Counted from the stretch's first letter, positions 35,075 through 47,304 are shown. The stretch: 64,000 bases of DNA from Actinobacteria bacterium OV320 (GCA_001298545.1 LJCX01000023.1:310001-374000); one strand, 5' to 3'. The notes: generated by a model not told the origin, from the letters alone. A program made the numbers and translations.

Positions 35075-37228
35075 GTGAGCAGCGAGAACGGGCAGGGGGA
35101 CGGCGGTGCGGCCGGGGAGGGCGCGCCGCCCGAACAACTCGCGCTGATCCGGGAGAGCGTGCGGCAGGCCAAGACGCCGCGGGCCAAGCCCCGGACCTGG
35201 CGGGGGGCCGCGCTGGCCGGGGAGCTGCCGGTCGCGCGCGTGCTCGTCGACAAGGGGGTGCTGCATCTCGACCGGTACTTCGACTACGCGGTGCCGGCCG
35301 AGCTGGACGCCGACGCCCAGCCGGGGGTGCGGGTGCGGGTGCGGTTCGGGGCCGGGCGCGGCCGGGTGCGGGAAGGGCGGCGCGAGGGCGGGGGGCTGAT
35401 CGACGGGTTCCTCGTCGAGCGGCTCGCCGCATCGGACTACTCGGGGCCGCTCGCGGCGCTCGCCCAGGTGGTGTCGCCCGAGCCGGTGCTGAGCGAGGAA
35501 CTGCTGGGCCTGGCGCGGGCCGTCGCCGACCGGTACGCGGGAAGCCTGGCCGACGTCCTCCAGCTGGCCGTGCCGCCGCGTAACGCGCGCGCCGAGCAGC
35601 GCCCCTCCCCGGCGCCGCTGCCGCCGCCGAAGGCGCCGGAGGCCGGGTCCTGGGGGCGGTACGAGCGAGGGGGCGCGTTCGTCGAGTCGCTGGCGTCCGG
35701 GGGCACGCCCCGGGCGGTGTGGAACGCGCTGCCCGGCCCCCGGTGGAGCGAGGAGCTGGCGCGGGCCGTCGCCGCGACGCTCGCCTCGGGACGCGGGGCG
35801 CTGGTCGTCGTGGGCGACGGGCGGGCCGCCGCACGGGTCGACGCCGCGTTGACGGCGTTGCTGGGGGAGGGACGGCACGCGCTGCTCACCGCGGACGCCG
35901 GGCCCGAGAAGCGGTATCGGGAGTGGCTCGCCGTGCGGCGGGGTTCCGTGCGCGCGGTCGTCGGGACGCGTGCCGCGATGTTCGCGCCGGTCCAGAACCT
36001 CGGCCTGGTCGCGCTCTGGGACGACGGGGACGACAGCCACAGCGAGCAGCACGCGCCGCAGCCCCATGCGCGCGAGGTGCTGCTGCTGCGGGCCGCGCAG
36101 GACAAGTGCGGCTTCCTGATGGGGGGGTGGAGCTGCACGGTGGAGGGCGCGCAGCTCGTCGAGAGCGGATGGGCGCGGCCGTTGATCGCCGCACGGGAGC
36201 AGGTGCGGCACAGCGCTCCGCTGGTGCGCACCGTGGGCGACCAGGACCTCGCGCGGGACGAGGCCGCCCGGGCCGCCCGGCTGCCCACCCTCGCCTGGCA
36301 GGCGGCCCGGGAGGGGCTGCGGCACGGGCCGGTGCTCGTGCAGGTGCCCCGGCGGGGCTATGTGCCGCGGATGGCGTGTGCGCAGTGCCGGGCCGCCGCC
36401 CGGTGCCGGCACTGCTCCGGGCCGTTGGAGGCGCGGGACGGGGGTGCGGTGTGGTGCGGCTGGTGCGGGCGTGAGGAGAGCGCCTGGCACTGTCCGGAGT
36501 GCGGCTCGTTCCGCTTGCGGGCCCAGGTCGTGGGGGCCCGGCGGACCGCCGAGGAGCTGGGGCGGGCGTTTCCGGCCGTGCCGGTGCGGACGTCGGGGCG
36601 GGAGCAGGTGCTGGACACCGTGCCGGGGGCGCCCGCGCTCGTCGTGTCCACGCCCGGGGCCGAGCCGGTCGCCGAGGGCGGGTACGCGGCCGCGCTGCTG
36701 CTGGACGGCTGGGCCATGCTCGGGCGGCCCGACCTGAGGGCCGGGGAGGACGCGCTGCGCCGCTGGATCGCGGCCGCCGCGCTGGTACGGCCGTCGGGGG
36801 AGGGGGGAACCGTGGTCGTCGTCGCCGAGCCGACCCTGCGGCCCGTCCAGGCGCTGGTGCGCTGGGATCCGGTGGGACACGCGGTGCGGGAGCTCTCCGA
36901 GCGGGCCGAGCTGGGCTTTCCGCCGGTGTCGCGGATGGCGGCGGTGTCGGGGACGGCGCAGGCCCTGACCGCGTTCCTGGAGGCCGTCGAACTGCCGCCG
37001 GAGGCGGAGCTGCTGGGGCCGGTTCCGGTTCCGACGGGTCCGGCGGGGCGGCCTCGGCGGCCGGGGGCGCCGCCCCCCGGGGAGGAGTGGGAGCGGGTGC
37101 TGCTCCGGGTGCCGCCCGGGAGGGGCGCCGCGCTGGCTGCCGCGCTGAAGACCGCGCAGGCGGCTCGGATGGCGCGGGGTGGCGAGGAGGCCGTACGGGT
37201 GCGGATCGATCCCCCGGACATCGGCTGA
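35075..37228 (+). CDS. priA: PriA-like primosome protein without helicase motifs
   Basis: This 717-residue protein aligns along its length with PriA. It has the N-terminal 3'-DNA-binding domain (ARVLVDKGVLHLDRYFDYAVP) and the zinc-binding cysteine cluster (eight Cys in CAQC, CRHC, CGWC and CPEC, about residues 433-480), then the C-terminal domain. The Walker A site is lost (VVVGDGRAAARVDA near 240-255 in place of GxTGSGKT) and the DEEH box is replaced by WDDGDDSHSEQ, so helicase activity is unlikely. This decay is shared by actinobacterial PriA as I recall. The GTG at 35075 is preferred; an in-frame ATG at 34985 lacks homology. Confidence 0.9.
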   Translation: MSSENGQGDGGAAGEGAPPEQLALIRESVRQAKTPRAKPRTWRGAALAGELPVARVLVDKGVLHLDRYFDYAVPAELDADAQPGVRVRVRFGAGRGRVREGRREGGGLIDGFLVERLAASDYSGPLAALAQVVSPEPVLSEELLGLARAVADRYAGSLADVLQLAVPPRNARAEQRPSPAPLPPPKAPEAGSWGRYERGGAFVESLASGGTPRAVWNALPGPRWSEELARAVAATLASGRGALVVVGDGRAAARVDAALTALLGEGRHALLTADAGPEKRYREWLAVRRGSVRAVVGTRAAMFAPVQNLGLVALWDDGDDSHSEQHAPQPHAREVLLLRAAQDKCGFLMGGWSCTVEGAQLVESGWARPLIAAREQVRHSAPLVRTVGDQDLARDEAARAARLPTLAWQAAREGLRHGPVLVQVPRRGYVPRMACAQCRAAARCRHCSGPLEARDGGAVWCGWCGREESAWHCPECGSFRLRAQVVGARRTAEELGRAFPAVPVRTSGREQVLDTVPGAPALVVSTPGAEPVAEGGYAAALLLDGWAMLGRPDLRAGEDALRRWIAAAALVRPSGEGGTVVVVAEPTLRPVQALVRWDPVGHAVRELSERAELGFPPVSRMAAVSGTAQALTAFLEAVELPPEAELLGPVPVPTGPAGRPRRPGAPPPGEEWERVLLRVPPGRGAALAAALKTAQAARMARGGEEAVRVRIDPPDIG

Positions 37229-37283
37229 GGGAAGACGCGGAGCCGGTGCCGGTGCGGTGTGTGGGGGAGGGCCGGGTGTGCGA

Positions 37284-37314
37284 CTGCCCTCTCGGGCGTG
37301 GGCCGAGAGGGCAG
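37284..37314. terminator. Bidirectional terminator between priA and the HTH gene
   Basis: A perfect 12-bp stem (37284-37295 with 37303-37314) and seven-base loop lies between convergent genes. Confidence 0.7.
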
Positions 37315-37372
37315 GGTGGGAGGGCAGGGGAGGGGACGGGGTGGGGAGGTGCTCGGTGCGGGATGCGGTGCG

Positions 37373-38089
<717 letters not shown>

Positions 38090-38238
38090 TCACGGTGTGG
38101 GGGCGTATGGGCATATGCGTACGCCCCCCCGGAGGGCGCGGCTCGTGGGGCCTCCCGCCCGTCGGCGGCCTGCCCGGTCGGCGTCATAAACTTGTGCGTT
38201 GCCCGTCGTCCGTCCCGCCCGAGAGGTCCCGCCCACTC

Positions 38239-39171
38239 ATGAAGCTCGTCTTCGCCGGTACCCCCGAGGTCGCCGTTCCCGCCCTGGACGCCCTGATCGC
38301 CTCCGGGCGGCACGAGGTGGCCGCCGTCGTCACGCGGCCCGACGCGCCGGCCGGACGGGGGCGCAGGCTGATCGCCTCTCCCGTCGCCCAGCGCGCCGAG
38401 GAGGCGGGCATCGAAGTGCTGAGGCCCGCCAAGCCGCGCGACCCGGAGTTCCTGGAGCGGCTGAGGGAGATCGCGCCCGACTGCTGTCCCGTCGTGGCCT
38501 ACGGGGCGCTGCTGCCGAGGGTGGCGCTGGACATCCCGGCCCATGGCTGGGTCAACCTGCACTTCTCGCTGCTGCCGGCCTGGCGCGGGGCCGCTCCCGT
38601 GCAGCACGCCGTCATGGCGGGGGACGAGATCACCGGCGCGTCCACCTTCCTCATCGAGGAGGGACTCGACTCGGGGCCGGTCTACGGGACGGTCACCGAG
38701 CAGATCCGGCCCACCGACACCAGCGGTGACCTGCTCACCCGGCTGGCCTTCGCCGGCAGCGGGCTGCTCGCCGCGACCATGGACGGGATCGAGGACGGCA
38801 CACTGAAGGCCGTTCCCCAGCCGGGTGAGGGGATCACCCTCGCGCCGAAGATCACCGTCGAGGACGCTCAGGTCGACTGGGCCACCCCGGCTCTGCGGGT
38901 CGACCGGGTCGTGCGCGGCTGCACCCCCGCTCCCGGCGCCTGGACCACCTTCCGCGGGGAGCGGCTCAAGCTCATCCAGGTCCAGCCGGTTGTCGAGCGG
39001 ACCGATCTCGCGCCGGGCGCGCTCCTCGTCGGCAAGAACAGCGTGCACGTCGGCACCGGCTCGTACGCGGTCGAGCTGCTGTGGGTGCAGGCGCAGGGCA
39101 AGAAGCCGATGCGGGCCGCCGACTGGGCCCGGGGCGCCCGGATCGGGGACGGGGAGACCGTCGGGGCGTAA
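38239..39171 (+). CDS. fmt: Methionyl-tRNA formyltransferase
   Basis: This 310-residue enzyme formylates initiator Met-tRNA with 10-formyl-THF. The catalytic domain has [16 protein letters not shown] at the start and [20 protein letters not shown] with the conserved Asn, His and SLLP loop, then the catalytic-Asp region [17 protein letters not shown]. The C-terminal tRNA-binding domain begins near residue 205. The ATG at 38239 is set by homology. No def gene is beside it, but rsmB follows as in many bacteria. Confidence 0.96.
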   Translation: MKLVFAGTPEVAVPALDALIASGRHEVAAVVTRPDAPAGRGRRLIASPVAQRAEEAGIEVLRPAKPRDPEFLERLREIAPDCCPVVAYGALLPRVALDIPAHGWVNLHFSLLPAWRGAAPVQHAVMAGDEITGASTFLIEEGLDSGPVYGTVTEQIRPTDTSGDLLTRLAFAGSGLLAATMDGIEDGTLKAVPQPGEGITLAPKITVEDAQVDWATPALRVDRVVRGCTPAPGAWTTFRGERLKLIQVQPVVERTDLAPGALLVGKNSVHVGTGSYAVELLWVQAQGKKPMRAADWARGARIGDGETVGA

Positions 39172-39192
39172 CGCTCCTGCACAAGCCCCGCC

Positions 39193-39264
39193 CGGGCCGT
39201 GAGCCTCGTCCGGGCCGTGAGCCCAGCCCGGGCCGTGAGCGCCGCCGAGCCCGTGGGCGCCGCC
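39193..39264 (+). repeat. 18-bp tandem repeat in fmt-rsmB gap
   Basis: Units at 39193-39210, 39211-39228 and 39229-39246 share CGGGCCGTGAGC followed by six variable bases; a fourth, degenerate unit follows at 39247-39264. Confidence 0.75.
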
Positions 39265-39325
39265 CCCGGTGCGCGGGCCCGGTCGGCAAGTCCGCCCGGC
39301 GGACCACCGACGTACGCTGGACGCA

Positions 39326-39374
39326 CCTTTCCTCCATTTCCCTCTTTCCCTTCCTTCCTTTCTTCCTTTCTTCT
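39326..39374 (+). repeat. Polypyrimidine tract upstream of rsmB
   Basis: Forty-eight of 49 bases are C or T, with an unbroken run of 38 (39337-39374), made of CCTT/CTTT units. It is strikingly T-rich for this chromosome and ends 20 bases before the rsmB start. Confidence 0.85.
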
Positions 39375-39394
39375 GCAATCCGGAGCACCTTTTC

Positions 39395-40822
39395 GTGAGC
39401 GACCAGCCCCACCGTTCCCGCAAGCCGGGCAAGCCCTACCGCCGGCCTCAGAAGGACCCCGTCCGCATGCTCGCCTTCGAGGCGCTGCGGGCAGTGGACG
39501 AGCGGGACGCGTACGCCAACCTCGTGCTGCCGCCGCTGCTGCGCAAGGCGCGCGAGAAGGAGGGACCCGACAAGTTCGACGCCCGGGACGCGGCCCTCGC
39601 CACCGAGCTGGTCTACGGGACGCTGCGCCGGCAGGGCACGTACGACGCCGTCATCTCCGCGTGTGTCGACCGGCCGCTGCGCGAGGTCGACCCGCCGGTC
39701 CTGGACGTGCTGAGTCTCGGCGTGCATCAGCTGCTCGGGACGCGTATCCCGACCCATGCGGCCGTGTCCGCCTCCGTCGAGCTCGCCAGGGTCGTGCTCG
39801 GCGACGGACGTGCCAAGTTCGTCAACGCCGTGCTGCGCAAGGTCGCGGCGCACGATCTCGACGAGTGGCTCGACAAGGTCGCTCCGCCCTACGAGGACGA
39901 TCCCGAGGATCACCTCGCCGTCGTGCACTCGCACCCGCGCTGGGTGGTCTCCGCACTGTGGGACTCCCTCGGCGGCGGGCGGGCCGGCATCGAGGAGCTG
40001 CTGGCGGCGGACAACGAGCGGCCCGAGGTCACGCTCGTCGCCCGGCCCGGGCGGGCCACCACCGAGGAACTGCTCCGGGAGGAGGCCTCGGTGGCCGGGC
40101 GCTGGTCGCCGTACGCCGTGCGGCTCACCGAGGGCGGCGAGCCGGGGGCGATCGACGCCGTACGGGACGGGCGGGCAGGGGTGCAGGACGAGGGCAGCCA
40201 GCTCGTGGCGCTCGCGCTGGCCGATGTGCCGCTCGACGGGTCCGACGCGTTGTGGCTGGACGGGTGCGCCGGCCCCGGGGGCAAGGCGGCGTTGCTCGCC
40301 GCCCTCGCCGCCGAGCGGGGGGCGGCGCTGCTCGCCTCCGAGAAGCAGCCGCACCGCGCGGGGCTCGTCGCCAAGGCGCTGGCCGGCAACCCCGGGCCCT
40401 ACCAGGTCATCGCCGCCGACGGGACCCGGCCGCCGTGGCGGCCCGGCTCCTTCGACCGGGTGCTGATGGACGTGCCGTGCACGGGCCTCGGCGCCCTGCG
40501 GCGGCGGCCCGAGGCACGCTGGCGGCGCAGGCCGGAGGATCTCGACGGGTTCGGGCCGCTCCAGCGCGGGCTGCTGCGGACCGCGCTGGAGTCGGTGCGG
40601 GTCGGGGGCGTCGTCGGGTACGCCACCTGTTCGCCGCACCTCGCCGAGACCCGGTCGGTCGTCTCCGACGTCCTCAAGCAGTATCCGCAGGCCGAGTTGA
40701 TCGACGCGCGGCCGCTGCTGCCGGGTGTACCGGAGCTGGGTGACGGGCCCGACATCCAGCTGTGGCCGCATCTGCACGGGACGGACGCCATGTACCTGGC
40801 GTTGATCAGGAGGACGGGCTGA
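39395..40822 (+). CDS. rsmB: 16S rRNA m5C967 methyltransferase RsmB (Sun family)
   Basis: This 475-residue RNA cytosine-C5 methyltransferase has an N-terminal NusB-like RNA-binding domain (about 20-170, with FVNAVLRKVA) and a SAM-dependent catalytic domain. The SAM site is DGCAGPGGKAALLAAL, and the two cysteines typical of the family are in MDVPCTGLGALRRRPE (near 361) and ATCSPHLAET (near 411). The GTG start at 39395 is preceded by CGGAG and the polypyrimidine tract. Confidence 0.94.
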   Translation: MSDQPHRSRKPGKPYRRPQKDPVRMLAFEALRAVDERDAYANLVLPPLLRKAREKEGPDKFDARDAALATELVYGTLRRQGTYDAVISACVDRPLREVDPPVLDVLSLGVHQLLGTRIPTHAAVSASVELARVVLGDGRAKFVNAVLRKVAAHDLDEWLDKVAPPYEDDPEDHLAVVHSHPRWVVSALWDSLGGGRAGIEELLAADNERPEVTLVARPGRATTEELLREEASVAGRWSPYAVRLTEGGEPGAIDAVRDGRAGVQDEGSQLVALALADVPLDGSDALWLDGCAGPGGKAALLAALAAERGAALLASEKQPHRAGLVAKALAGNPGPYQVIAADGTRPPWRPGSFDRVLMDVPCTGLGALRRRPEARWRRRPEDLDGFGPLQRGLLRTALESVRVGGVVGYATCSPHLAETRSVVSDVLKQYPQAELIDARPLLPGVPELGDGPDIQLWPHLHGTDAMYLALIRRTG

Positions 40823-40845
40823 GGCCCGCGCGGACGGACACGTGA

Positions 40846-40884
40846 GAAGGCCGGCCCCACGTCCACGGCGTGGGGCCGGCCTTC
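40846..40884. terminator. Bidirectional terminator between rsmB and argG
   Basis: A perfect 16-bp stem (40846-40861 with 40869-40884) with a seven-base loop lies between convergent genes and is followed by TTCG on the plus strand. Confidence 0.8.
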
Positions 40885-40909
40885 TTCGCGGGCGGGTGCC
40901 CCGCGGGGG

Positions 40910-42400
<1,491 letters not shown>

Positions 42401-42406
42401 GGGTGC

Positions 42407-44551
42407 TCAGGTCTCGGTGCTCTCGACCGGCTGCGCGGGCTCCTTCGACAGGGTCGGGTGGCTTTCCCGGGCCAGCCGGTGCGGCCACCAGATCTTCGGT
42501 CCGATGTCCAGGAAGAGTGAGGTGACGAGCACCGACCGCACGATGAAGGTGTCCAGGAGGACGCCCAGGGCCACCGCGAAGCCGATCTCCGCGAAGGCGA
42601 CCATGGGAAGGGTGGCGAGGGCCGCGAAGGTGCCGGCCAGGACCAGGCCCGCCGAGGTGATCACCGAGCCGGTGGCCGCCAGACCGGTCACCACGCCCTG
42701 CCGGGTGCCCTGGCGGGCGGCCTCCTCGCGGATCCGGGTGGTCAGGAAGATGTTGTAGTCGATGCCCAGGGCCACCAGGAACACGAAGACGAACAGCGGG
42801 AAGTCCGTCGACTCGCCCGCGTAGTCGAAGAGATGGCGGAACGCCAGCGCGCTGAGGCCCAGCGCCGCCGCGAAGGACAGGATCACCGTCCCGACCAGCA
42901 GCAGCGGGGCGATCAGGGCGCGCAGCAGGGCGCCGAGGATGAGCAGGACCACGGCCAGGACCAGCGGGATGATCACCAGGTTGTCGTGCGTGGTCGCCTT
43001 GTCCATGTCGAGCAGCGCCGCCGTGCCGCCGCCCACCTGGGCGTCGGCGTCGGGTATCTCGTGCACCGCGTCCCGGACCCGTTCCACGGTCTGCTTGGCG
43101 GCCTCGCTGTCGGCCGGGTCGGTCATCGTCGCCTCGAACAGCACCTGGCCGTCGTGGACGGGTTTCGTGCCCGCCGGCAGGCCGAGGGAGGTCGGCACGA
43201 CGCCCTCCGTCCCCGCGACCGCGCGTTTCACCTGCCCGGCCCGGGCCTGGTCGGCGATGACGACCAGCGGGTCGCCGCTGCCCGCCGGGAAGTACTTCGC
43301 CGACACCTCCTGGCCCGTGATCGAGTCCGGTTTGCCGGTGAACGCGTCCGCGTTGCCGATGCCCTCGGCGCGCAGCTGGATCAGGCCGAGCGAGCAGACC
43401 GCCAGGACCAGCGCCGTCACGGCCCAGACCATGCGCGGGCGGCGGGCGATGCCACGGCCCGTGCGGGCCCAGACACCGTGCTCGGTCGGGTCGGAGGAGC
43501 CGAAGTGCGGGATCACCGGCCAGAAGATCCAGCGGCCGCAGATCACCAGCAGGGCGGGGAAGAGGGTCATCATCGCCAGCAGCGCGACCGCCACGCCGAT
43601 GGCCGCGACCGGGCCCAGCCCGCGGGTCGAGTTCATCTCGGCGAACAGCAGCATCAGCATGCTCAGGACGACCGTGGCGCCGGACGCCAGGACGGCGGGG
43701 CCCGCGCGGTGCAGCGCCCGGGCCATCGCCTCGTGCCGGTCCTCGTGCCGGCGCAGCTCCTCCCGGTATCGGGCCACCAGCAGCAGGGCGTAGTCGGTGC
43801 CCGCGCCGAACACGAGCACCGTGAGGATGCCGGCGCTCTGACCGTTCACCGTCAGGCCCGCGTGCTCGGCCAGGAAGTAGATCAGCGCCTGCGCGGTGAA
43901 CAGGGCGGCGACCACGGCGAGCACCGGGACGACGAGGAGGGTGGGGCTGCGATAGGTGACCAGGAGCATGACGACGACCACCCCCATCGCCGCCAGCAGC
44001 AGGGTCGAGTCGATGCCCTCGAAGGCCTCGGAGAAGTCCGCCGAGGTACCGCCGGGTCCGGTGATGTGCACGGCCATACCGGCGCCGCCTTCGCCGACGA
44101 CGTCACGGATCGAGTCGACGGCCGGGGCGATGCGCTCCCAGCCCTGCTCGTCCATGGTGATCGGCACGTAGATCTGGGCGGCGCGCGGGTCGGCCGGGCG
44201 GTCGTAGACCGGGCCGCGGGTCTCGGCGCCGCGGATGCCGTGGTCGGTGAGCTGTCCGAGCTGCGCCGCGTCCTCGGTGATCCGCGCCCGGTCCTCGGCC
44301 GTCAGGCCCGCGTCGCGGGCGTAGACGACGACCGCGGGGATCTGCTCGGGCCTGAAGTCCTGCGAGATCTCCAGCACCTGGGTGGACTCCGCCGACCCCG
44401 GCAGCCAGGAGGCCGCGTCGTTGTCCTGGGCGTCGGTGAGCTTCTGGGCGAAGGGTGCCGTCAGGAACAGCAACACCAGCCACAACGCCAGCACCAGCCA
44501 CTTCGCACGCCGCCCGCAGACCAGGTGCGCGACACCGCGATTCTCGGCCAT
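42407..44551 (-). CDS. MMPL/RND-family membrane transporter
   Basis: This 714-residue integral membrane protein has the two-fold MMPL layout: a first helix near residues 18-35, a large extracytoplasmic loop, a helix bundle with [19 protein letters not shown], a second large loop and a second bundle with [17 protein letters not shown]. The paired G(x)xxDY motifs in the membrane suggest proton coupling. Family members export lipids or hydrophobic compounds; the substrate is unknown. Its ATG has GGAGGG five bases upstream. It lies just before argG in the same direction, only 42 bases away, but argG has its own promoter. Confidence 0.9.
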   Translation of the reverse strand: MAENRGVAHLVCGRRAKWLVLALWLVLLFLTAPFAQKLTDAQDNDAASWLPGSAESTQVLEISQDFRPEQIPAVVVYARDAGLTAEDRARITEDAAQLGQLTDHGIRGAETRGPVYDRPADPRAAQIYVPITMDEQGWERIAPAVDSIRDVVGEGGAGMAVHITGPGGTSADFSEAFEGIDSTLLLAAMGVVVVMLLVTYRSPTLLVVPVLAVVAALFTAQALIYFLAEHAGLTVNGQSAGILTVLVFGAGTDYALLLVARYREELRRHEDRHEAMARALHRAGPAVLASGATVVLSMLMLLFAEMNSTRGLGPVAAIGVAVALLAMMTLFPALLVICGRWIFWPVIPHFGSSDPTEHGVWARTGRGIARRPRMVWAVTALVLAVCSLGLIQLRAEGIGNADAFTGKPDSITGQEVSAKYFPAGSGDPLVVIADQARAGQVKRAVAGTEGVVPTSLGLPAGTKPVHDGQVLFEATMTDPADSEAAKQTVERVRDAVHEIPDADAQVGGGTAALLDMDKATTHDNLVIIPLVLAVVLLILGALLRALIAPLLLVGTVILSFAAALGLSALAFRHLFDYAGESTDFPLFVFVFLVALGIDYNIFLTTRIREEAARQGTRQGVVTGLAATGSVITSAGLVLAGTFAALATLPMVAFAEIGFAVALGVLLDTFIVRSVLVTSLFLDIGPKIWWPHRLARESHPTLSKEPAQPVESTET

Positions 44552-44712
44552 GGCTACCCTCCGAGCCGTTCTGTCTGCGCCGCGAGCGGCCGCCTCCGGT
44601 CAGGGGCGCGGGGGGCTGGGCGATCCTCCTGGGCCGGTCCGCGGGCGTCGCACCACGCTCCCCCCGCGGGACCGATGCCCGCAACCCCCGGAGGGCATGG
44701 CAGGCTTGGGTC

Positions 44713-45399
44713 ATGGCCGTGCAGATCAACCCCAGCATCCTGTCCGCCGACTTCGCCCGCCTTGCGGACGAGGCGGAGGCGGTCGCCGGAGCCGACTGGC
44801 TCCACGTCGACGTCATGGACAACCATTTCGTCCCGAACCTCACGCTCGGTGTGCCGGTCGTAGAGTCACTGGCCCGTGCGACGGACACCCCGCTGGACTG
44901 CCATCTGATGATCGAGGCCCCCGATCGCTGGGCCCCGCAGTACGTCGAGGCGGGTGCCTCGTCCGTCACCTTCCACGTCGAGGCCGCCGCCGCACCCGTA
45001 CGGCTCGCCCGTGAGATCCGGGCGAAGGGCGCCCGTGCCGCCATGGCACTGAGGCCGGCGACGCCCATCGAGCCGTACGAGGACCTGCTGCCCGAACTCG
45101 ACATGCTGCTGATCATGACCGTCGAGCCGGGCTTCGGGGGCCAGGCCTTCCTCGACATCATGCTCCCCAAGATCCGCCGCACCCGCGAGTTGATCAGCAA
45201 GCACGGCCTCGACCTGTGGCTCCAGATCGACGGCGGGGTCTCGGCCTCGACGATCGAGCGGTGCGCCGAGGCGGGCGCGGACGTGTTCGTGGCAGGCTCG
45301 GCCGTATACGGGGCGGACGACCCGGCGGAGGCGGTCCGTGGCCTGCGGGCTCAGGCGGAGGCGGCGACCGCCGGCGCCTCCTGGGCATGTGGACACTGA
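44713..45399 (+). CDS. rpe: Ribulose-phosphate 3-epimerase
   Basis: This 228-residue TIM-barrel enzyme interconverts ribulose 5-phosphate and xylulose 5-phosphate. Family blocks are [49 protein letters not shown] and the phosphate-binding DGGV and FVAGSAVYG. The ATG at 44713 is set by homology. Its ribosome site is poor, and CAGGCT at 44701-44706 could be a -10 box for a leaderless mRNA. Confidence 0.95.
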   Translation: MAVQINPSILSADFARLADEAEAVAGADWLHVDVMDNHFVPNLTLGVPVVESLARATDTPLDCHLMIEAPDRWAPQYVEAGASSVTFHVEAAAAPVRLAREIRAKGARAAMALRPATPIEPYEDLLPELDMLLIMTVEPGFGGQAFLDIMLPKIRRTRELISKHGLDLWLQIDGGVSASTIERCAEAGADVFVAGSAVYGADDPAEAVRGLRAQAEAATAGASWACGH

Positions 45400-45513
45400 A
45401 CCAACCACTTACCGACAGGTATGTGAACGGCTCCCAACAGAGCTGATCAACTGCGCCGGATCTGCGAGGATGAACGGCGTATCCAGAGTGTGAACAGCAG
45501 TGAGGAGAACGCC

Positions 45514-46533
45514 GTGTCGGGTATGTCGGCGGGCCGGTCAGCCATGCGGATGGGACCCGCTGAGCTGGTGCAGGCGGCGGCCATGGCCCGCCGCTTCTAC
45601 CTTGAGGGAAAGTCCAAGATCCAGATCGCGGAGGAGTTCGGCGTCAGCCGCTTCAAGGTGGCCCGGGTCCTGGAGACCGCCCTCGAACGGGATCTCGTAC
45701 GGATCGAGATCCGCGTGCCGGCCGAGCTGGACGCGGAGCGCTCGGACGCGCTCCGTGCCCGCTACGGCCTCAGGCACGCCGTCGTGGTCGAGTCCCCGGC
45801 CGAGGCCGAGGAGACCACGGACCCCGAGAACCTGGGGGAAGTGGCGGCGGACCTGCTCGGCGAACTGGTCGACGAGGGGGACGTACTGGGGCTGGCCTGG
45901 GGCCGGTCCACCATTCACATGGCGGCGGCGCTGGACCGGCTGCCGCCGTGCACGGTGGTGCAGCTGACGGGTGTCTACGACGCCGGGACCGCGGAGCGCG
46001 GCTCGGTCGAGGCCGTCCGCCGTGCCGCCCAGGTGTCCGGCGGCGACGCGCACCCCATCTACGCGCCGATGCTGCTGCCGGACGCGGCCACCGCGGCCGC
46101 GCTGCGCCACCAGACCGGGATCGCCCGCGCCTTCGAGTACTTCGACAAGGTCACGGTCGCCTGTGTCTCCATCGGCTCCTGGGAGCCGGGCATCTCGACG
46201 GTGCACGACATGCTCAGCGACGAGGAGCGGGCGCACTACGCCTCGCTCGGGGTCGCCGCCGAGATGTCCGCGCACCTCTTCGACGCCGAGGGCCGCCGGG
46301 TCGGGCGGGACCTGGGCGAGCGGTGCATCACGGTCAAGACGGACCAGCTGCGCCGGGTCCCCGAGGTCGTCGCGATCGCGGGCGGGCAGCGCAAGGCGGC
46401 CGCGATCGACGCGGTGCTCCGCTCCGGGCTCGTCACCAGCCTGGTGACGGACACGTCGGCGGCCGACTACCTGATGACGGCGGGGCCGGCTCCGAAGCCC
46501 GCCCTGGGCCGGTCGGACCCGGACGGCATCTGA
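45514..46533 (+). CDS. SorC/DeoR-type sugar-binding transcriptional regulator
   Basis: This 339-residue regulator has an N-terminal helix-turn-helix (about 20-60, ARRFYLEGKSKIQIAEEFGVSRFKVARVLETA) and a C-terminal SorC-type sugar-phosphate domain with GDVLGLAWGRST and TDTSAADYLM. It likely senses a phosphorylated sugar. Its position just after rpe suggests a pentose-phosphate link, but the targets are unknown. The GTG at 45514 has GAGGAGA at 45502-45508. An in-frame GTG at 45490 lacks such a site. Confidence 0.85.
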   Translation: MSGMSAGRSAMRMGPAELVQAAAMARRFYLEGKSKIQIAEEFGVSRFKVARVLETALERDLVRIEIRVPAELDAERSDALRARYGLRHAVVVESPAEAEETTDPENLGEVAADLLGELVDEGDVLGLAWGRSTIHMAAALDRLPPCTVVQLTGVYDAGTAERGSVEAVRRAAQVSGGDAHPIYAPMLLPDAATAAALRHQTGIARAFEYFDKVTVACVSIGSWEPGISTVHDMLSDEERAHYASLGVAAEMSAHLFDAEGRRVGRDLGERCITVKTDQLRRVPEVVAIAGGQRKAAAIDAVLRSGLVTSLVTDTSAADYLMTAGPAPKPALGRSDPDGI

Positions 46534-46582
46534 CCCGCCCGGAAGCGGGCCATGAGGGGACGGCCGTGACAGCATCGGACGC

Positions 46583-47002
46583 ATGCTGCTGCGGTTCGTC
46601 CCCCGCGTGCTGGTGTGCCTGCTTCTCCCGCTCGCCCTGCTCACCGGCTGCGCCTCGGGGCAGCCGGGCCCGCGGGACTCCACCCCGGCCGTCGCCACGG
46701 CCGCCGAGCCGTCCTGGGCCGGCGGCCTGGCCACGGTCCGGGAGTCCGAGCTGCCCGCCGAGGCGCGCCGGACACTCCGGCTCATCGACGACGGCGGCCC
46801 CTTCCCGTACGCCAGGGACGGCGCCGTCTTCGGGAACTTCGAGGGGCTGCTGCCCGCGCACAAGCGGGGCTACTACCACGAATACACCGTCGAGACGCCG
46901 GGCTCGCGCGACCGCGGGGCCCGACGCGTTGTCACCGGGCAGGGCGACGAGATCTACTACACCGATGATCACTACGACACGTTCCGGGCGGTGCTGAGAT
47001 GA
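46583..47002 (+). CDS. Lipoprotein guanyl-specific ribonuclease (RNase Sa/barnase family)
   Basis: This 139-residue protein is an N1/T1-type microbial ribonuclease close to RNase Sa. It has GPFPYARDGAVFGN, the catalytic Glu100 in YYHEYTV, Arg115 in GARRVVTG and His130 in TDDHYDTF. The N-terminus is a lipoprotein signal, hydrophobic then LTGC with Cys23, so the enzyme should be tethered outside the cell rather than freely secreted. The cysteine pair of RNase Sa is missing. The last four bases overlap a barstar gene. Confidence 0.88.
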   Translation: MLLRFVPRVLVCLLLPLALLTGCASGQPGPRDSTPAVATAAEPSWAGGLATVRESELPAEARRTLRLIDDGGPFPYARDGAVFGNFEGLLPAHKRGYYHEYTVETPGSRDRGARRVVTGQGDEIYYTDDHYDTFRAVLR

Positions 47003-47304
47003 CGCAGTTCGTGGTCACGCTGGATCTGGAGGGGGTGACGGACAAGTCCGCCCTGATGGACCGCTGCGCCGACGCCCTGGGCCTGCCCGACTGGTTCGGA
47101 CGCAACTGGGACGCCCTCGCCGACAGCCTCACCGACCTCCAGGCCCCGCCCGGGGACGGCGGGCTGCAGATCGTCGTACGGAACTGGCGGCCGTACGCCG
47201 AGGCGCGACCCCAGGAGTGGGTGATCGCGCAGGACGTGTTCGCCCAGGCCGTCGACCAGGTGCCGGCGCTGTCCGTGCTGCTCGCCCTCGGAGGATCCTC
47301 CTAA
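46999..47304 (+). CDS. Barstar-family ribonuclease inhibitor
   Basis: This 101-residue cytoplasmic protein is a barstar homologue. It shows the family helix LPDWFGRNWDALADSLTDL (29-47) with the acidic residues that plug the RNase active site, and the following strand region QIVVRNW. Barstar inhibits barnase-type RNases inside the producer before export. It overlaps the RNase stop by four bases, giving a coupled toxin-inhibitor pair. Confidence 0.9.
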   Translation: MTQFVVTLDLEGVTDKSALMDRCADALGLPDWFGRNWDALADSLTDLQAPPGDGGLQIVVRNWRPYAEARPQEWVIAQDVFAQAVDQVPALSVLLALGGSS

